This document shows positions 1 through 9,707 of a stretch of 64,000 bases of DNA, one piece after another (the first letter of the stretch is position 1; each line of letters begins with the position of its first letter). The notes under the pieces were generated by a model. That model had not been told where the DNA came from. It worked only from the letters and a program-made list of their open reading frames with translations, and searched no databases. Location: assembly GCA_030527825.1 (NCBI GenBank), contig JAUNAC010000003.1, forward strand, positions 62,001 through 126,000. The letters are read 5' to 3'. The position numbers were made by a program, and so were the translations under genes. Source of the stretch: Lautropia sp. (GTDB taxonomy: Bacteria; Pseudomonadota; Gammaproteobacteria; Burkholderiales; Burkholderiaceae_E).

Positions 1-30
1 GTCCGCGGATTGACGTTGAACAATCTCATC

Positions 31-1158
31 TCAGGAAACGGGCTCCTTTCGGCCGGCTCCCAGCAGGCAGGCACCGGGGACGAGCGGCAGGTAGGCCAGC
101 AGGAGGGGAATACCCCCCGTACCGGGCTGCAGGCGGGCCCATACTGCCAGAGGCAGTAACCAGCCCACGTTGATCAGGCAGTATACAAGTGTGACCCGTG
201 CGTGGCTGCCCCAATATCGACTCAGACGCTGATAGGCGTGGCTGCGATGAGCTGCGCCAGCAGATTGGCCGCTCAGCAGGCGGCGCAGGAGCGTAACTGT
301 TGCGTCGGTCATGAAAAGGGCGCCCAGAATGAGCCAGCACGTCATGGAGGCGGCAGGACTGGCGGGATCGGCGGCAGTGTCCAGCACCATGATGGCCAGG
401 ACGGTGAATCCCAGAAACAGGCTGCCCGTATCACCCATGAAGATACGGGCGGGTGCCCAGTTGTATATCAGAAAACCTGCCGTGGCGGCGCCTATGATAA
501 GGCTGACGATGGAAATGGGGGTACGGATCACATCCTGAGAGTGCAGCATGGCCATCAGCCCGGCGACGCTTCCCGAGGAGGGCGCATTCAGGCTGAGGCA
601 ACGCAGCAATATGCCACCCAGCAGCATGAAAATGGCCTGACTGGCAGCCAGGCCATCAATGCCGTCCATAAAATTGAAGAGATTGACCCACCAGAGGCCG
701 GCCAGGAGCAGGATGAGCGGCAGGATGACGGCTAGTCCGCCTGGCACGCCCCAGGCGGTGGTGGCGTAGGTGCTGATCTGTCCGGACAGGGGCATGGTCA
801 GGGAAGCGACGCAGATGATCTGGACGGCCAGTCGAAGTCTGATGCTGAGCGGGTGGCGGTCGTCCCACAGGCCGATGACAGCGAGCAGGAGGGCAGGCAG
901 CAGGCAGGGAATCAGGCGTCCGGCGGGCGGCAGGGTGGGCTGTATTGTCTGTGCCAGCGCCAGGAGCAGACTGCCACCGATGCAGGCCACCACGATGGCT
1001 GCACCACCACCGCGCGGCGTGATCCGCGCATGGGACGATCGGGCATTGGGGATATCCTCAAGCCCCCAGGCCATGGCATGGGTGATTATCAATCGCGTGC
1101 CCCCCCAGGCCATGGCGGCCGTGGCGCCCAGAATCAGTAAAAGCGTGAAGGAGTTCAT
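31..1158 (-). CDS. WecA/WbpL-like undecaprenyl-phosphate sugar-1-phosphate transferase
   Basis: This 375-residue polytopic membrane protein belongs to the MraY/WecA superfamily, which moves a HexNAc-1-phosphate from a UDP-sugar onto undecaprenyl phosphate. About ten hydrophobic segments are visible. The family signatures are present: [13 protein letters not shown] near residue 160 and [12 protein letters not shown] near residue 240, both acidic active-site motifs. A cytosolic-loop motif HRSHAYQR near residue 305 resembles the WecA/WbpL loop rather than MraY. It lies divergently from the rhamnose operon, so it most likely initiates O-antigen synthesis on the lipid carrier. The ATG at 1158 runs straight into the first membrane segment. 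The exact sugar substrate cannot be read from sequence. Confidence 0.88.
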   Translation of the reverse strand: MNSFTLLLILGATAAMAWGGTRLIITHAMAWGLEDIPNARSSHARITPRGGGAAIVVACIGGSLLLALAQTIQPTLPPAGRLIPCLLPALLLAVIGLWDDRHPLSIRLRLAVQIICVASLTMPLSGQISTYATTAWGVPGGLAVILPLILLLAGLWWVNLFNFMDGIDGLAASQAIFMLLGGILLRCLSLNAPSSGSVAGLMAMLHSQDVIRTPISIVSLIIGAATAGFLIYNWAPARIFMGDTGSLFLGFTVLAIMVLDTAADPASPAASMTCWLILGALFMTDATVTLLRRLLSGQSAGAAHRSHAYQRLSRYWGSHARVTLVYCLINVGWLLPLAVWARLQPGTGGIPLLLAYLPLVPGACLLGAGRKEPVS

Positions 1159-1322
1159 CTAAGTCGTCTGGCGAATGGGTAAATAGCGGGGGGCTGCAGA
1201 TTCAGTCCGCTTATACTCTGACAATTATGCGCTTGGTGAACCCGGTCAGGGGCGACGTGTCCGTTGTCACGCCGTCCGGGGCACCGTACAGGCGCAGCTC
1301 CAACCGCAAGGATATTGAATAC

Positions 1323-2393
1323 ATGATTCTCGTGACTGGTGGTGCTGGTTTCATTGGCTCAAATTTCGTGCTGGACTGGCTGGCGGGCAGTGATGAGCCG
1401 GTGATCAATGTCGACAAGCTCACCTATGCCGGCAACCGGCAGAATCTGGCATCGCTGGATGGCAATCCGGCGCATCATTTCGAGCAGGCCGATATCTGTG
1501 ACCGTGCGGCCATGGATGCACTGCTGGTGCGCTATCGACCCCGCGCGATTGTGCACTTCGCTGCAGAGAGCCATGTCGACCGCTCCATCCATGGCCCGGC
1601 GGCCTTTGTGCAGACGAACATGGTCGGGACCTTCACGCTGCTGGAAGCCGCCCGCCAGTATTGGGGCGGGCTGACGGGCGAAGAAGCCGACAGCTTCCGC
1701 TTTTTGCATGTTTCCACGGACGAGGTGTACGGATCGCTTGAGGCGCATGACCCTGCCTTCACCGAGACGACTCCCTATCAGCCCAACAGTCCTTATTCGG
1801 CCAGCAAGGCAGGCTCTGACCATCTGGTTCGGGCTTATTTTCATACCTATGGCATGCCGGTGCTGACCACCAACTGTTCGAACAACTACGGTCCCTATCA
1901 CTTCCCCGAAAAGCTGATTCCGCTGGTGATTACCAATGCACTCGCAGGAAAAAACCTGCCCGTCTATGGCGACGGCAAGAACGTGCGTGACTGGCTGTTC
2001 GTGAAGGATCATTGCAGCGCCATTCGCCGTGTGCTGGATGCTGGCCGGCCCGGAGAAACCTACAACGTGGGCGGGCACAATGAAAAGACCAACATCGACA
2101 TCGTGCGCCAGATTTGCAGGCTGCTGGATGAGATGCGACCGGACGCAGCCGGTTCGTACGGGCGTCTGATCACTTTCGTCAAGGATCGTCCCGGTCACGA
2201 CCGCCGCTATGCCATTGATGCCACCAAGATTGGGGAGGAACTCGGCTGGAAACCTGCCGAGACCTTTGAAACGGGTATCCGCAAAACCGTGCGCTGGTAC
2301 CTGGACAACCAGGACTGGGTGGCCAATGTGCAGTCGGGGGCCTACCGCGAGTGGATTGAGCACAACTATCAGGATCGCAAAGGCAACGTATGA
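1323..2393 (+). CDS. rfbB: dTDP-glucose 4,6-dehydratase
   Basis: RfbB converts dTDP-glucose to dTDP-4-keto-6-deoxyglucose, step two of dTDP-L-rhamnose synthesis. It is an extended short-chain dehydrogenase of 356 residues. Visible motifs are the NAD-binding GGAGFIG at residues 7-13, STDEVYG near residue 131 (catalytic Asp-Glu), YSASK near 158 (catalytic Tyr/Lys), and [17 protein letters not shown] near 185. The frame is open upstream to an ATG at 1227, but those 32 residues have no counterpart in the family. The ATG at 1323, reading [12 protein letters not shown], is the proper start. First gene of a four-gene operon; its stop overlaps rfbA by four bases (ATGA). Confidence 0.97.
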   Translation: MILVTGGAGFIGSNFVLDWLAGSDEPVINVDKLTYAGNRQNLASLDGNPAHHFEQADICDRAAMDALLVRYRPRAIVHFAAESHVDRSIHGPAAFVQTNMVGTFTLLEAARQYWGGLTGEEADSFRFLHVSTDEVYGSLEAHDPAFTETTPYQPNSPYSASKAGSDHLVRAYFHTYGMPVLTTNCSNNYGPYHFPEKLIPLVITNALAGKNLPVYGDGKNVRDWLFVKDHCSAIRRVLDAGRPGETYNVGGHNEKTNIDIVRQICRLLDEMRPDAAGSYGRLITFVKDRPGHDRRYAIDATKIGEELGWKPAETFETGIRKTVRWYLDNQDWVANVQSGAYREWIEHNYQDRKGNV

Positions 2394-3265
2394 AAGGCAT
2401 CATTCTGGCCGGCGGCTCCGGCACCCGGCTGTACCCGGTGACGCAGGCTGTGTCAAAGCAGCTGCTGCCCATCTATGACAAGCCGATGATCTATTACCCG
2501 CTGTCGTGTCTCATGCTGGCGGGTATCCAGGACATCCTCATCATCTCCACACCGCAGGACACGCCCCGTTTCCAGCAGCTGCTGGGTGATGGCAGCCGCT
2601 GGGGCATTTCGCTCAGTTACGCGGTGCAGCCCTCGCCGGACGGGCTGGCGCAGGCGTTCATCATTGGTGAATCGTTCATCGGGCAGGACAGCTGTGCGCT
2701 GGTGCTGGGTGACAATATTTTCTATGGTCACGCACTGAGTGAGGATCTGGCACAGGCTGGCCGCAATGACAGCGGTGCGATGGTGTTTGCCTACCGGGTT
2801 CACGACCCCGAGCGTTACGGGGTAGTGGAGTTTGATGCGCAAGGCCGGGCTGTCAGCCTGGAGGAAAAACCGCAGCATCCCAAGAGCCGCTATGCTGTCA
2901 CCGGGCTCTATTTCTATGACAACCAGGTGGTCGACATTGCCCGTCAGCTGAAGCCGTCTCCACGCGGCGAGCTGGAGATCACGGACGTGAACCAGCATTA
3001 CCTCAAGGCCGGTCAGCTGAAGGTCAAGACCATGGGGCGTGGCTATGCGTGGCTGGATACCGGCACCCAGGAGTCGCTGATCGAGGCGTCCATGTTCGTG
3101 CGGACCATTGAAAAGCGCCAGGGGCTGAAGATCTGCTGCCCAGAAGAGGTTGCCTTCCGCAGAGGCTATATTTCGGCCGAGCAGTTGGCAGCGCTGGCTG
3201 AACCTCTCAAGAAAAGCGGCTATGGCCAGTACCTGCAAACCATATTGACAGAACGGGTTTTTTGA
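2390..3265 (+). CDS. rfbA: glucose-1-phosphate thymidylyltransferase
   Basis: RfbA joins glucose-1-phosphate and dTTP to give dTDP-glucose, the entry step of the rhamnose pathway. The 291-residue length is typical. The nucleotidyltransferase signature [11 protein letters not shown] is at residues 8-18, followed by [17 protein letters not shown]. The LGDNIFYG motif near residue 106 holds the metal-binding Asp, and GYAWLDTGT near residue 219 is conserved. It overlaps rfbB by ATGA and is translationally coupled to rfbC, whose ATG shares one base with the rfbA stop. Order rfbB-A-C-D differs from the enterobacterial rfbB-D-A-C. Confidence 0.97.
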   Translation: MKGIILAGGSGTRLYPVTQAVSKQLLPIYDKPMIYYPLSCLMLAGIQDILIISTPQDTPRFQQLLGDGSRWGISLSYAVQPSPDGLAQAFIIGESFIGQDSCALVLGDNIFYGHALSEDLAQAGRNDSGAMVFAYRVHDPERYGVVEFDAQGRAVSLEEKPQHPKSRYAVTGLYFYDNQVVDIARQLKPSPRGELEITDVNQHYLKAGQLKVKTMGRGYAWLDTGTQESLIEASMFVRTIEKRQGLKICCPEEVAFRRGYISAEQLAALAEPLKKSGYGQYLQTILTERVF

Positions 3266-3825
3266 TGAAACGTATCGACACCGCCTTGCCGGATGTTTTC
3301 CTGATCGAGCCGAAAGTGTTCGGTGACAGCCGCGGCTATTTTTACGAAAGCTACAACCAGAAGGTGTTCGACGAGATGGCCGGCTCGCCGGTGACCTTCG
3401 TGCAGGATAACCAGTCGCGTTCGGCCCGGGGTGTGCTGCGTGGGCTGCACTATCAGATCCGGCAGGCCCAGGGCAAGCTGATCCGGGTAATGGAAGGTGC
3501 CATCTTCGATGTGGCGGTCGACATCCGGCGGGGTTCGCCCACCTTCGGCCGGGCCGCGGGCTTTGTGCTGTCGGCCGAGAACAAGCGGATGGCCTGGATC
3601 CCACCGGGCTTTGCCCATGGCTTTCTGTCGCTGGAAGAGGGCACGACCGTGCTGTACAAGGCGAGCGATTTCTACGCGCCGGCGCATGAACGCTCCCTGC
3701 TGTGGTCAGACCCGGTGCTGGGCATCGAGTGGCCTCTGGAGCAGGTAGGGGGGCTGGCCTCCGTTCTTGTGTCGGACAAGGATCGTCTCGGCAAGCCGCT
3801 GGCTGAAGCCGAGGTCTACGCCTGA
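3265..3825 (+). CDS. rfbC: dTDP-4-dehydrorhamnose 3,5-epimerase
   Basis: RfbC epimerises C3 and C5 of dTDP-4-keto-6-deoxyglucose. It is a 186-residue cupin-fold enzyme of normal length. The motif RGLHYQ near residue 60 carries the catalytic His. The segment FDVAVDIRRGSPTFG and the IPPGFAHGFLSL motif near residue 113 are standard for the family. An in-frame TTG lies one codon upstream at 3262, but the ATG at 3265, reading [12 protein letters not shown], is the natural start. Its last base is the first base of the rfbD ATG, so the two are translationally coupled. Confidence 0.97.
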   Translation: MKRIDTALPDVFLIEPKVFGDSRGYFYESYNQKVFDEMAGSPVTFVQDNQSRSARGVLRGLHYQIRQAQGKLIRVMEGAIFDVAVDIRRGSPTFGRAAGFVLSAENKRMAWIPPGFAHGFLSLEEGTTVLYKASDFYAPAHERSLLWSDPVLGIEWPLEQVGGLASVLVSDKDRLGKPLAEAEVYA

Positions 3826-4769
3826 TGGGGAAACCGATGAAATTCGTGGTGACAGGAACGACCGGCCAGGTGGGGTGGGAGCTGATTCGTGCCCTTCAAC
3901 CGTTGGGTGAGGTGGTGCCGGTATCCATAGATGACCTGGACCTGACCGATGCGGAGGCAACCCGCCGGCTGCTGGATCGGGTGCGCCCTGATGTGGTTGT
4001 CAACCCCGCTGCCCACACGGCGGTGGACAAGGCGGAATCCGATCCGGAGGAAACTGCGCTGGCACGGGTGCTGAATGCCGAGGTGCCTGGCGTACTGGCG
4101 CAATGGTGCCAGGCCAATGATGCGCTGCTGGTGCATTATTCCACCGACTACGTCTTCAATGGCGAGGGAACCCGGCCCTGGCGAGAAGATGATGCCACTG
4201 CCCCGCTGAATGTGTATGGTGCTACCAAGCTGGCTGGTGAGCAGGCGATTCAGCGTAGTGGCTGTGCCTACCTGATCCTGAGAACGTGCTGGGTCTATTC
4301 ACTGCACGGCGGAAACTTCCTGAAAACCATGGTGCGCCTGGCGGCCAGCCGGGATCACCTGAAAGTGGTGGCTGACCAGTATGGCGTACCCACCCCCGCC
4401 TCGTTCATTGCGGATGTGACGGCCCAGCTGATCCGCCGCCGCAGCGTGGATCCTGCCCTGAAGGACTGGTCGGGTATTCTGAATCTGGCGCCTTCTGGTG
4501 AAACCACCTGGCATGGTTATGCACAGGCAGGGCTTTCTTTCCTGCATGCGGCTACCCGTGCTGCCGGTGACAACACCCAGGCGCGTCCCCGCCCGGAGTG
4601 GCAGGTGCCGCGTCTGCCGACGCTGGAGCCTGTGCCGGCTTCTGAATTCCCGGTGCCCAGCAAGCGGCCCAGCAACTCGCGTCTGGATCTGTCACGCATT
4701 GAGCAGGTCTGGGGGCTGTCGATGCCGCCCTGGGATGAACTGCTGAAATCCGTATTGCGCGACGCCTGA
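3825..4769 (+). CDS. rfbD: dTDP-4-dehydrorhamnose reductase
   Basis: RfbD reduces the 4-keto sugar to dTDP-L-rhamnose, the last step of the pathway. The 314-residue protein has the NADP-binding segment TGTTGQVGWEL near residue 10, the STDYVFNG motif near residue 105, and YGATKLAGE near 130 with the catalytic Tyr/Lys. The start shown (MGKPMKFV) overlaps the rfbC stop by one base. A second ATG at 3837, reading MKFVVTGTTG, gives a more typical N terminus and cannot be excluded. A strong terminator follows 22 bases after the stop and closes the operon. Confidence 0.96.
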   Translation: MGKPMKFVVTGTTGQVGWELIRALQPLGEVVPVSIDDLDLTDAEATRRLLDRVRPDVVVNPAAHTAVDKAESDPEETALARVLNAEVPGVLAQWCQANDALLVHYSTDYVFNGEGTRPWREDDATAPLNVYGATKLAGEQAIQRSGCAYLILRTCWVYSLHGGNFLKTMVRLAASRDHLKVVADQYGVPTPASFIADVTAQLIRRRSVDPALKDWSGILNLAPSGETTWHGYAQAGLSFLHAATRAAGDNTQARPRPEWQVPRLPTLEPVPASEFPVPSKRPSNSRLDLSRIEQVWGLSMPPWDELLKSVLRDA

Positions 4770-4791
4770 CGGCACGCGGCATCTTCTGACG

Positions 4792-4834
4792 GGGCGCTTC
4801 CGGAGTGGCCATGCCGGAGGCGCCCTGTTGTTTT
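4792..4834 (+). terminator. rho-independent terminator after rfbBACD
   Basis: Arms 4792-4803 (GGGCGCTTCCGG) and 4814-4825 (CCGGAGGCGCCC) form a 12-bp stem with a single G-U pair. The loop is 10 nt and the sequence TGTTGTTTT follows. This fits an intrinsic terminator for the rhamnose operon. An upstream in-frame GTG of asnB (4805) sits in the loop, which argues against that longer start. Confidence 0.87.
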
Positions 4835-4861
4835 CTATCTGTTTATCTGGTTGGTTTTCCT

Positions 4862-6829
4862 ATGTGCGGAATTGCAGGATATTTTGAGGCTGGTTCTGCC
4901 AGCGCTTCCGAGGCTCTGTTGCTGCAGATGGCGGCTGCCATTCAGCATCGCGGCCCCGACGATGCTGGTGCCTGGGTGGATGAACGAGGTGCACTTGGAT
5001 TGGCCCACCGCCGCCTGTCTATCATCGACCTTTCGCCTGCTGGGCACCAGCCCATGCATTCGGCTTCGGGCCGGCTGGTCATGGTATACAACGGGGAGAT
5101 CTATAACCACACTGACCTGCGCGCCGAACTGGAGAGCCAGGGGCAGGCACCGGCCTGGCGGGGACACTCGGATACCGAAACGCTGCTGGCCGCCTTCGAT
5201 GCGTGGGGAGTCGAGCGCACCCTCCAGCGGGTCAATGGCATGTTTGCGCTGGCATTGTGGGATCGGCAGCAGCAGTCGCTCACGCTGGCGCGGGATCGGC
5301 TGGGCGAAAAGCCTCTGTTTTATGGCTGGCAGCGCCGGGATGGCAGATCGGCTTTTCTGTTCGGCTCTGAGCTCAAGGCGTTGCGTGAGCATCCGGCGTT
5401 TGCGGCGCAGGTGGACCGCGATGCAGTTTGCCTGTTGTTGCGCCATAACTGCGTGCCCGCGCCTTATTCCATCTACCAGGGCGTTGCCAAGTTGCCTGCG
5501 GGACACTTTCTCACGCTGTCCGAGCAGCATCTGAAAACGGGCCGTTTGCCATCTTCCGTCGCGTACTGGTCATTGGCCGAGGTCGCCAGGGCCGGGGTGG
5601 CCAACCCGTGGCAGGGCAGCGATGAAGAGGCGGTGAAGGAGCTGGATGGACTGCTGCGCAGCGCGATTGGCCGGCAGATGATGGCAGATGTGCCGTTGGG
5701 CGCCTTTCTGTCAGGCGGCATTGATTCGTCCACCATTGTTGCACTGATGCAGGCGCAGTCTGGCCGACCGGTCAAGACGTTTTCCATTGGTTTTGACGAG
5801 GCCGTCTACAACGAGGCCGAGCATGCTAAGGCTGTAGCGCGTCATCTGGGCACCGAACATACGGAGCTATATGTTCAGCCGCAGCAGGCGCTGGCGGTCA
5901 TTCCGGATCTGCCGACCCTCTATGACGAACCCTTTGCGGATTCTTCTCAGATACCGACGTTCCTGGTGTCGCAGCTGGCCCGCCAGCATGTGACGGTGTC
6001 GCTGTCCGGCGATGCCGGTGACGAGCTGTTTTGCGGGTACAACCGCTACCAGATGACCAGCCAGCTATGGCAGCGTCTCAGTGCCCTGCCCATGCCGCTG
6101 CGCCGTGTGCTGGCGGGCGGGATTGGCGTCCTGTCGCCGGCGCAGTGGAACCGGCTGGGGCGCTGGCTACCGGGCGCTTCACGCTATGTGAATCTGGGCG
6201 AGAAGCTGCACAAGGGAGCCGGGGTCATGGGCGCCGCTTCTCTGGAAGAACTCTATCTCGGATTCGTGAGCCACTGGCGTGATCCGGCCGCGGTGGTGAT
6301 CGGTGCGCAGGAGCCGCCGACCCAGGTCACGGGTCACCGGCCGGATCTGTCCGGCCTGGATGGTGTCCAGCAGATGATGGCGCTTGATGCGCTGACCTAT
6401 CTGGCGGATGACATCCTGGTGAAGGTGGATCGGGCCTCCATGGGGGTATCGCTGGAGAGCCGGATACCTTTCCTGGATCATCGGGTGGTGGAGTTTGCCT
6501 GGCGCCTGCCACAGTCGCTGAAGCTGCGTGAGGGAAAGAGCAAATGGCTGCTGCGTCAGGTGCTGTATCAGTATGTGCCACAGTCTCTGATAGAGCGGCC
6601 CAAGCAGGGGTTCGGGATTCCCATTGACAGCTGGCTGAGGGGGCCACTGCGGGACTGGGCCGAAAGCCTGCTGGATGAGTCCCGGCTGCGGCGCGAGGGC
6701 ATTTTCCAGCCGGCGGCCGTACGCAGCAAGTGGATGGAGCACCTATCAGGCAGGCGCAACTGGCAGCACTGGCTATGGGATATCCTGATGTTTCAGGCGT
6801 GGCAGGCTGCGCAGGGCGTTCGGGGTTAA
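4862..6829 (+). CDS. asnB: glutamine-hydrolysing asparagine synthase-like amidotransferase
   Basis: AsnB-type enzymes use glutamine ammonia to amidate an adenylated carboxylate, normally aspartate. The 655-residue protein starts MCGIAGYFEAG, so the Ntn catalytic Cys2 is exposed after Met removal. The glutaminase half includes NGEIYNH near residue 79 and the RGHSDTETLL segment. The synthetase half has the PPi-loop SGGIDSS near residue 282 and SGDAGDELFCGY near 381. Homologues inside polysaccharide clusters often amidate uronic acids rather than make free asparagine, and this gene lies between rhamnose genes and a sugar epimerase. That role is an inference. The ATG at 4862 is fixed by the need for Cys2; the longer frame from 4805 would begin inside a terminator. 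Confidence 0.92.
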   Translation: MCGIAGYFEAGSASASEALLLQMAAAIQHRGPDDAGAWVDERGALGLAHRRLSIIDLSPAGHQPMHSASGRLVMVYNGEIYNHTDLRAELESQGQAPAWRGHSDTETLLAAFDAWGVERTLQRVNGMFALALWDRQQQSLTLARDRLGEKPLFYGWQRRDGRSAFLFGSELKALREHPAFAAQVDRDAVCLLLRHNCVPAPYSIYQGVAKLPAGHFLTLSEQHLKTGRLPSSVAYWSLAEVARAGVANPWQGSDEEAVKELDGLLRSAIGRQMMADVPLGAFLSGGIDSSTIVALMQAQSGRPVKTFSIGFDEAVYNEAEHAKAVARHLGTEHTELYVQPQQALAVIPDLPTLYDEPFADSSQIPTFLVSQLARQHVTVSLSGDAGDELFCGYNRYQMTSQLWQRLSALPMPLRRVLAGGIGVLSPAQWNRLGRWLPGASRYVNLGEKLHKGAGVMGAASLEELYLGFVSHWRDPAAVVIGAQEPPTQVTGHRPDLSGLDGVQQMMALDALTYLADDILVKVDRASMGVSLESRIPFLDHRVVEFAWRLPQSLKLREGKSKWLLRQVLYQYVPQSLIERPKQGFGIPIDSWLRGPLRDWAESLLDESRLRREGIFQPAAVRSKWMEHLSGRRNWQHWLWDILMFQAWQAAQGVRG

Positions 6830-6881
6830 GCTGCACGCCTGGGGCCTGCCGACCCTGGAACGACGCTGTTGCGGCGCCCAG

Positions 6882-7940
6882 TTATGGTGTTCCGCGCCGG
6901 GGGGACATCCTGTCCTGGCTGTGCAGTCGGGCCAGGGCTTCGCTGCAGTCCAGCGCGGGGCGCCAGTCAAACTGGCGACAGAATAGCTGGTTGTCGACAG
7001 CCAGAGAGCCGGACAGCCGTTGCCAGGCGCCGGCCTGTCCGACCAGCCTGGCCAGGCTGCCCAGCAGTGCGGGGGGGCAGCGCAAGAGGCGGGCAGGTTT
7101 GCCTGCGGCGCTGGCCAGCGCACGGATCAGCTCGGGCGTGGACAGGGCCGGGCCGTCACTGAGGTGAAACAGGCCGCTCGCCTGCTCCGGTCGGGCCAGA
7201 ATGGTCTGGATGGCGCTGCACAGATTGTCGATGGCCAGAAAGCTGCGCTGGTTGTCAATGCTGCCCAGGGGCAGCGGCAGGCCGCTGGCTGCCAGCTTCT
7301 GCAGTGCGGCGAAATTGGCCTTGACGCCGGGGCCGTAGACGAGGGGCAGACGCAGGATGGTGATGCTGAGCGGGTTGTCAGCCTGGCGCTGCTGCCGTTG
7401 CAGGTGCCGCTCCGCCGCACGTTTGGCCCAGCCGTAGCAGTCTTCCGGCCGGGGGGGATCGTTTTCTCGCAGGGGGTGGCCTGGGCGTGACCATTCGCCG
7501 GCCGCCTTGATGGAGCTGAGAAATATCAGCTGCTTCACCTGCGCCTGGGCGGCAGCCTGGGCGATCCGTCGGGGCTCCTCGACATTGACGCGACGTAGCT
7601 GACGCTGGCGGGCGCGGTCTGCACCGAGGGGAAGATGGGCGATGCCGGCACAGTGGATGATGGCGCGGGCATCGGCCAGCAGAGGGAGCCAGGCTGCGGC
7701 GGTGCCGTTCCCCGGGTGAGGCAGGATGTCCAGCCGGCGCTGCTCTGCTGCTGCGGGCGGAGGCCCGCTGCGGGTAGGGAGCAGGAACTGAGCCGGTTGA
7801 CGCGTGATGGCCCGGACGTGTGCACCTGCCTGCAGCAGCTGGCGAACCAGATGCTGTCCGATGAAGCCGGCTGCACCGGTGATGACGACGGGCGCGTCGG
7901 GACTGTCGACAGATGAAGAGTTTCCGTTACAGTCTTTCAT
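6882..7940 (-). CDS. NAD-dependent nucleotide-sugar epimerase/dehydratase (WbpV/GalE-like)
   Basis: This 352-residue extended SDR enzyme probably acts on a UDP-HexNAc or related sugar in surface polysaccharide synthesis. It has the NAD-binding motif TGAAGFIGQHLVRQL near residue 20, LSSIKAAGE near 130 with the conserved Ser, and YGWAKRAAE near 155 with the Tyr-x3-Lys pair. The frame continues upstream to 8108, but that leader is Arg-rich, low in conservation and crosses the divergent promoter region. The ATG at 7940 (MKDCNGNSSS) is preferred. Pairing of such a reductase/epimerase with a WbpL-like transferase is common in O-antigen loci. The exact reaction is unknown. Confidence 0.85.
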   Translation of the reverse strand: MKDCNGNSSSVDSPDAPVVITGAAGFIGQHLVRQLLQAGAHVRAITRQPAQFLLPTRSGPPPAAAEQRRLDILPHPGNGTAAAWLPLLADARAIIHCAGIAHLPLGADRARQRQLRRVNVEEPRRIAQAAAQAQVKQLIFLSSIKAAGEWSRPGHPLRENDPPRPEDCYGWAKRAAERHLQRQQRQADNPLSITILRLPLVYGPGVKANFAALQKLAASGLPLPLGSIDNQRSFLAIDNLCSAIQTILARPEQASGLFHLSDGPALSTPELIRALASAAGKPARLLRCPPALLGSLARLVGQAGAWQRLSGSLAVDNQLFCRQFDWRPALDCSEALARLHSQDRMSPRRGTP

Positions 7941-8148
7941 GGCAGAAAATTGTATAGTTGCGACTTGACGGCACGGCTGGCACCGGATATATCCGGGGCG
8001 CGGTTGTCCTGCGACGGGCCCAAATGATCTGGCGACGTGCGGAACTACCCGATATGGGGTATCGTAGGACGGGCGTGCTGTTGCCCGTCTGTTGCCCGTG
8101 CCGTTCACGTCGGTGCACCTGGTTTCTGGACATCACAGAATTCCCTTC
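7941..8148. promoter_or_regulatory. divergent intergenic region with a 14-bp palindrome
   Basis: The 208 bases between the divergent epimerase and phosphohexomutase genes must hold both promoters. A perfect 14-bp palindrome, CCGGATATATCCGG, lies at 7983-7996, about 43 bases upstream of the epimerase ATG. A repeated GTTGCCCGT unit occurs at about 8081-8098. No convincing -10/-35 pair could be assigned. The palindrome is a candidate operator only. Confidence 0.4.
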
Positions 8149-9576
8149 ATGATCAAGAAAAAAGTCCTTCCACCTGCTCAGGTGCCTGCCGTATCTGCGG
8201 CCCTTTTCAAGGCATATGATATCCGGGGTGCTGTCCAGACGGCCCTGACGGAAGAGGCCGTCTCGGCCATCGGTCTGGCGCTGGGGGCCATGGCCCGGGC
8301 GCAGGGTATCGGCACCATGGTGGTCGGGCGCGATGGCCGGCTGTCTGGGCCAGCCCTGTCCGCTGCACTGATGGCTGGTTTATGTGCCGCGGGGGTGGAT
8401 GTGATCGACATCGGCATGGTGCCCACGCCCCTGGTGTATTTCGCGACGGTGCTTACCGGTTGTGGTAGTGGAGTGGCCGTGACCGGTAGCCACAACCCAC
8501 CCGAATACAACGGTCTGAAAATGATGCTCGCAGGCCGAACCCTGCATGGTGAAGAGATCCAGGCCATTGCTGAGGCGCTATCAGACCCGGCCCGTTACCA
8601 GACGCTCTTTGCCGGGGAGTTGGGGAAGGTGCGCAGCCTGGACGTGGTGCCCGACTACCTGGCGCGGGTCTCCGGGGATGTGAAGCTGGCCCGTCCGCTA
8701 AAAGTGGTGGTCGATGCTGGCAATGGTGTAGCCGGGGCGGTTGCCCCTGCGTTGCTACGCGCACTGGGCATTGTCGAGCTGACGCAGCTGTATTGCGAGG
8801 TGGACGGCACATTCCCGAATCACCATCCCGATCCGGCGCACCCCGAAAACCTGCAGGATCTGATGCGGGTCGTGCGAGAAAAGGACGCCGATATTGGACT
8901 GGCCTTTGATGGTGACGGTGACCGGCTGGGGGTTGTGACCCGAGGTGGCCAGATGATCTATCCGGACCGGCAACTGATGCTGTACGCCGCCGATGTGCTG
9001 GAGGATCATCCGGGCGCCACCATCATCTATGATGTCAAGTGCACGCGCAATATGGCGCCCTGGATCCGGTCGCGGGGGGGGGATCCCCAGATGTGGTGCA
9101 CGGGCCATTCTCTTATCAAGGCCCGGATGAAAGAGCTTGGCGCCAAACTGGCCGGCGAGATGAGTGGCCATATTTTCTTCAATGATCGCTGGTACGGATT
9201 TGACGATGGTCTCTACACGGCCGCAAGGCTGCTGGAGATCCTGTCCCGGGTCGCGGATCCGGGGGCTCTGCTGGAGGCATTGCCAGACGCCTGCAGTACC
9301 CCGGAGTTGCAGATTCCTCTGACAGAAGGCGAAAATGTGCGCCTGATCAATGCATTGAAGGCGCAGGGGCATTTTTCAGGGGCTTCAGAGGTCATCACGC
9401 TGGACGGCCTGCGGGTGGAGTACCCCGATGGTTTCGGTCTGGTGCGGGCCTCCAATACCACGCCGGTACTGGTGCTGCGTTTTGAGGCTGATGATGCCCA
9501 GGCACTGGCCCGTATCCAGCAGGCCATCCGGGCGGCACTGCTTGCGGTGCGACCCGATCTGTCCATTCCGTTCTGA
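8149..9576 (+). CDS. phosphomannomutase/phosphoglucomutase (ManB/AlgC-like)
   Basis: This alpha-D-phosphohexomutase interconverts hexose 6- and 1-phosphates and supplies mannose-1-P and glucose-1-P for GDP-mannose and dTDP-rhamnose synthesis. The 475-residue protein contains the phosphoserine loop TGSHNPPEYNGLK near residue 110, the Mg-binding FDGDGDRLG near 252, and GEMSGHIFFNDRW near 335 that contacts the sugar. The C-terminal domain 4 has RASNTTPVLVLRFEA. The ATG at 8149 (MIKKKVLPP) is preferred over a further ATG at 8092. Its place beside rhamnose and O-antigen genes suggests it supplies glucose-1-P to RfbA. Confidence 0.93.
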   Translation: MIKKKVLPPAQVPAVSAALFKAYDIRGAVQTALTEEAVSAIGLALGAMARAQGIGTMVVGRDGRLSGPALSAALMAGLCAAGVDVIDIGMVPTPLVYFATVLTGCGSGVAVTGSHNPPEYNGLKMMLAGRTLHGEEIQAIAEALSDPARYQTLFAGELGKVRSLDVVPDYLARVSGDVKLARPLKVVVDAGNGVAGAVAPALLRALGIVELTQLYCEVDGTFPNHHPDPAHPENLQDLMRVVREKDADIGLAFDGDGDRLGVVTRGGQMIYPDRQLMLYAADVLEDHPGATIIYDVKCTRNMAPWIRSRGGDPQMWCTGHSLIKARMKELGAKLAGEMSGHIFFNDRWYGFDDGLYTAARLLEILSRVADPGALLEALPDACSTPELQIPLTEGENVRLINALKAQGHFSGASEVITLDGLRVEYPDGFGLVRASNTTPVLVLRFEADDAQALARIQQAIRAALLAVRPDLSIPF

Positions 9577-9707
9577 GGCCGGTGCGGGCACATTGCCGCG
9601 TGCTGGGCGCCGTTGTTGGTCTGGCCAGGCGCAATGCCCGGCCTTTCAGGTTTTTCCGTGGTTAGTGTCCACCGCAGGTGGTTGTTTTCCGTGTTGCCAA
9701 CCCGACC

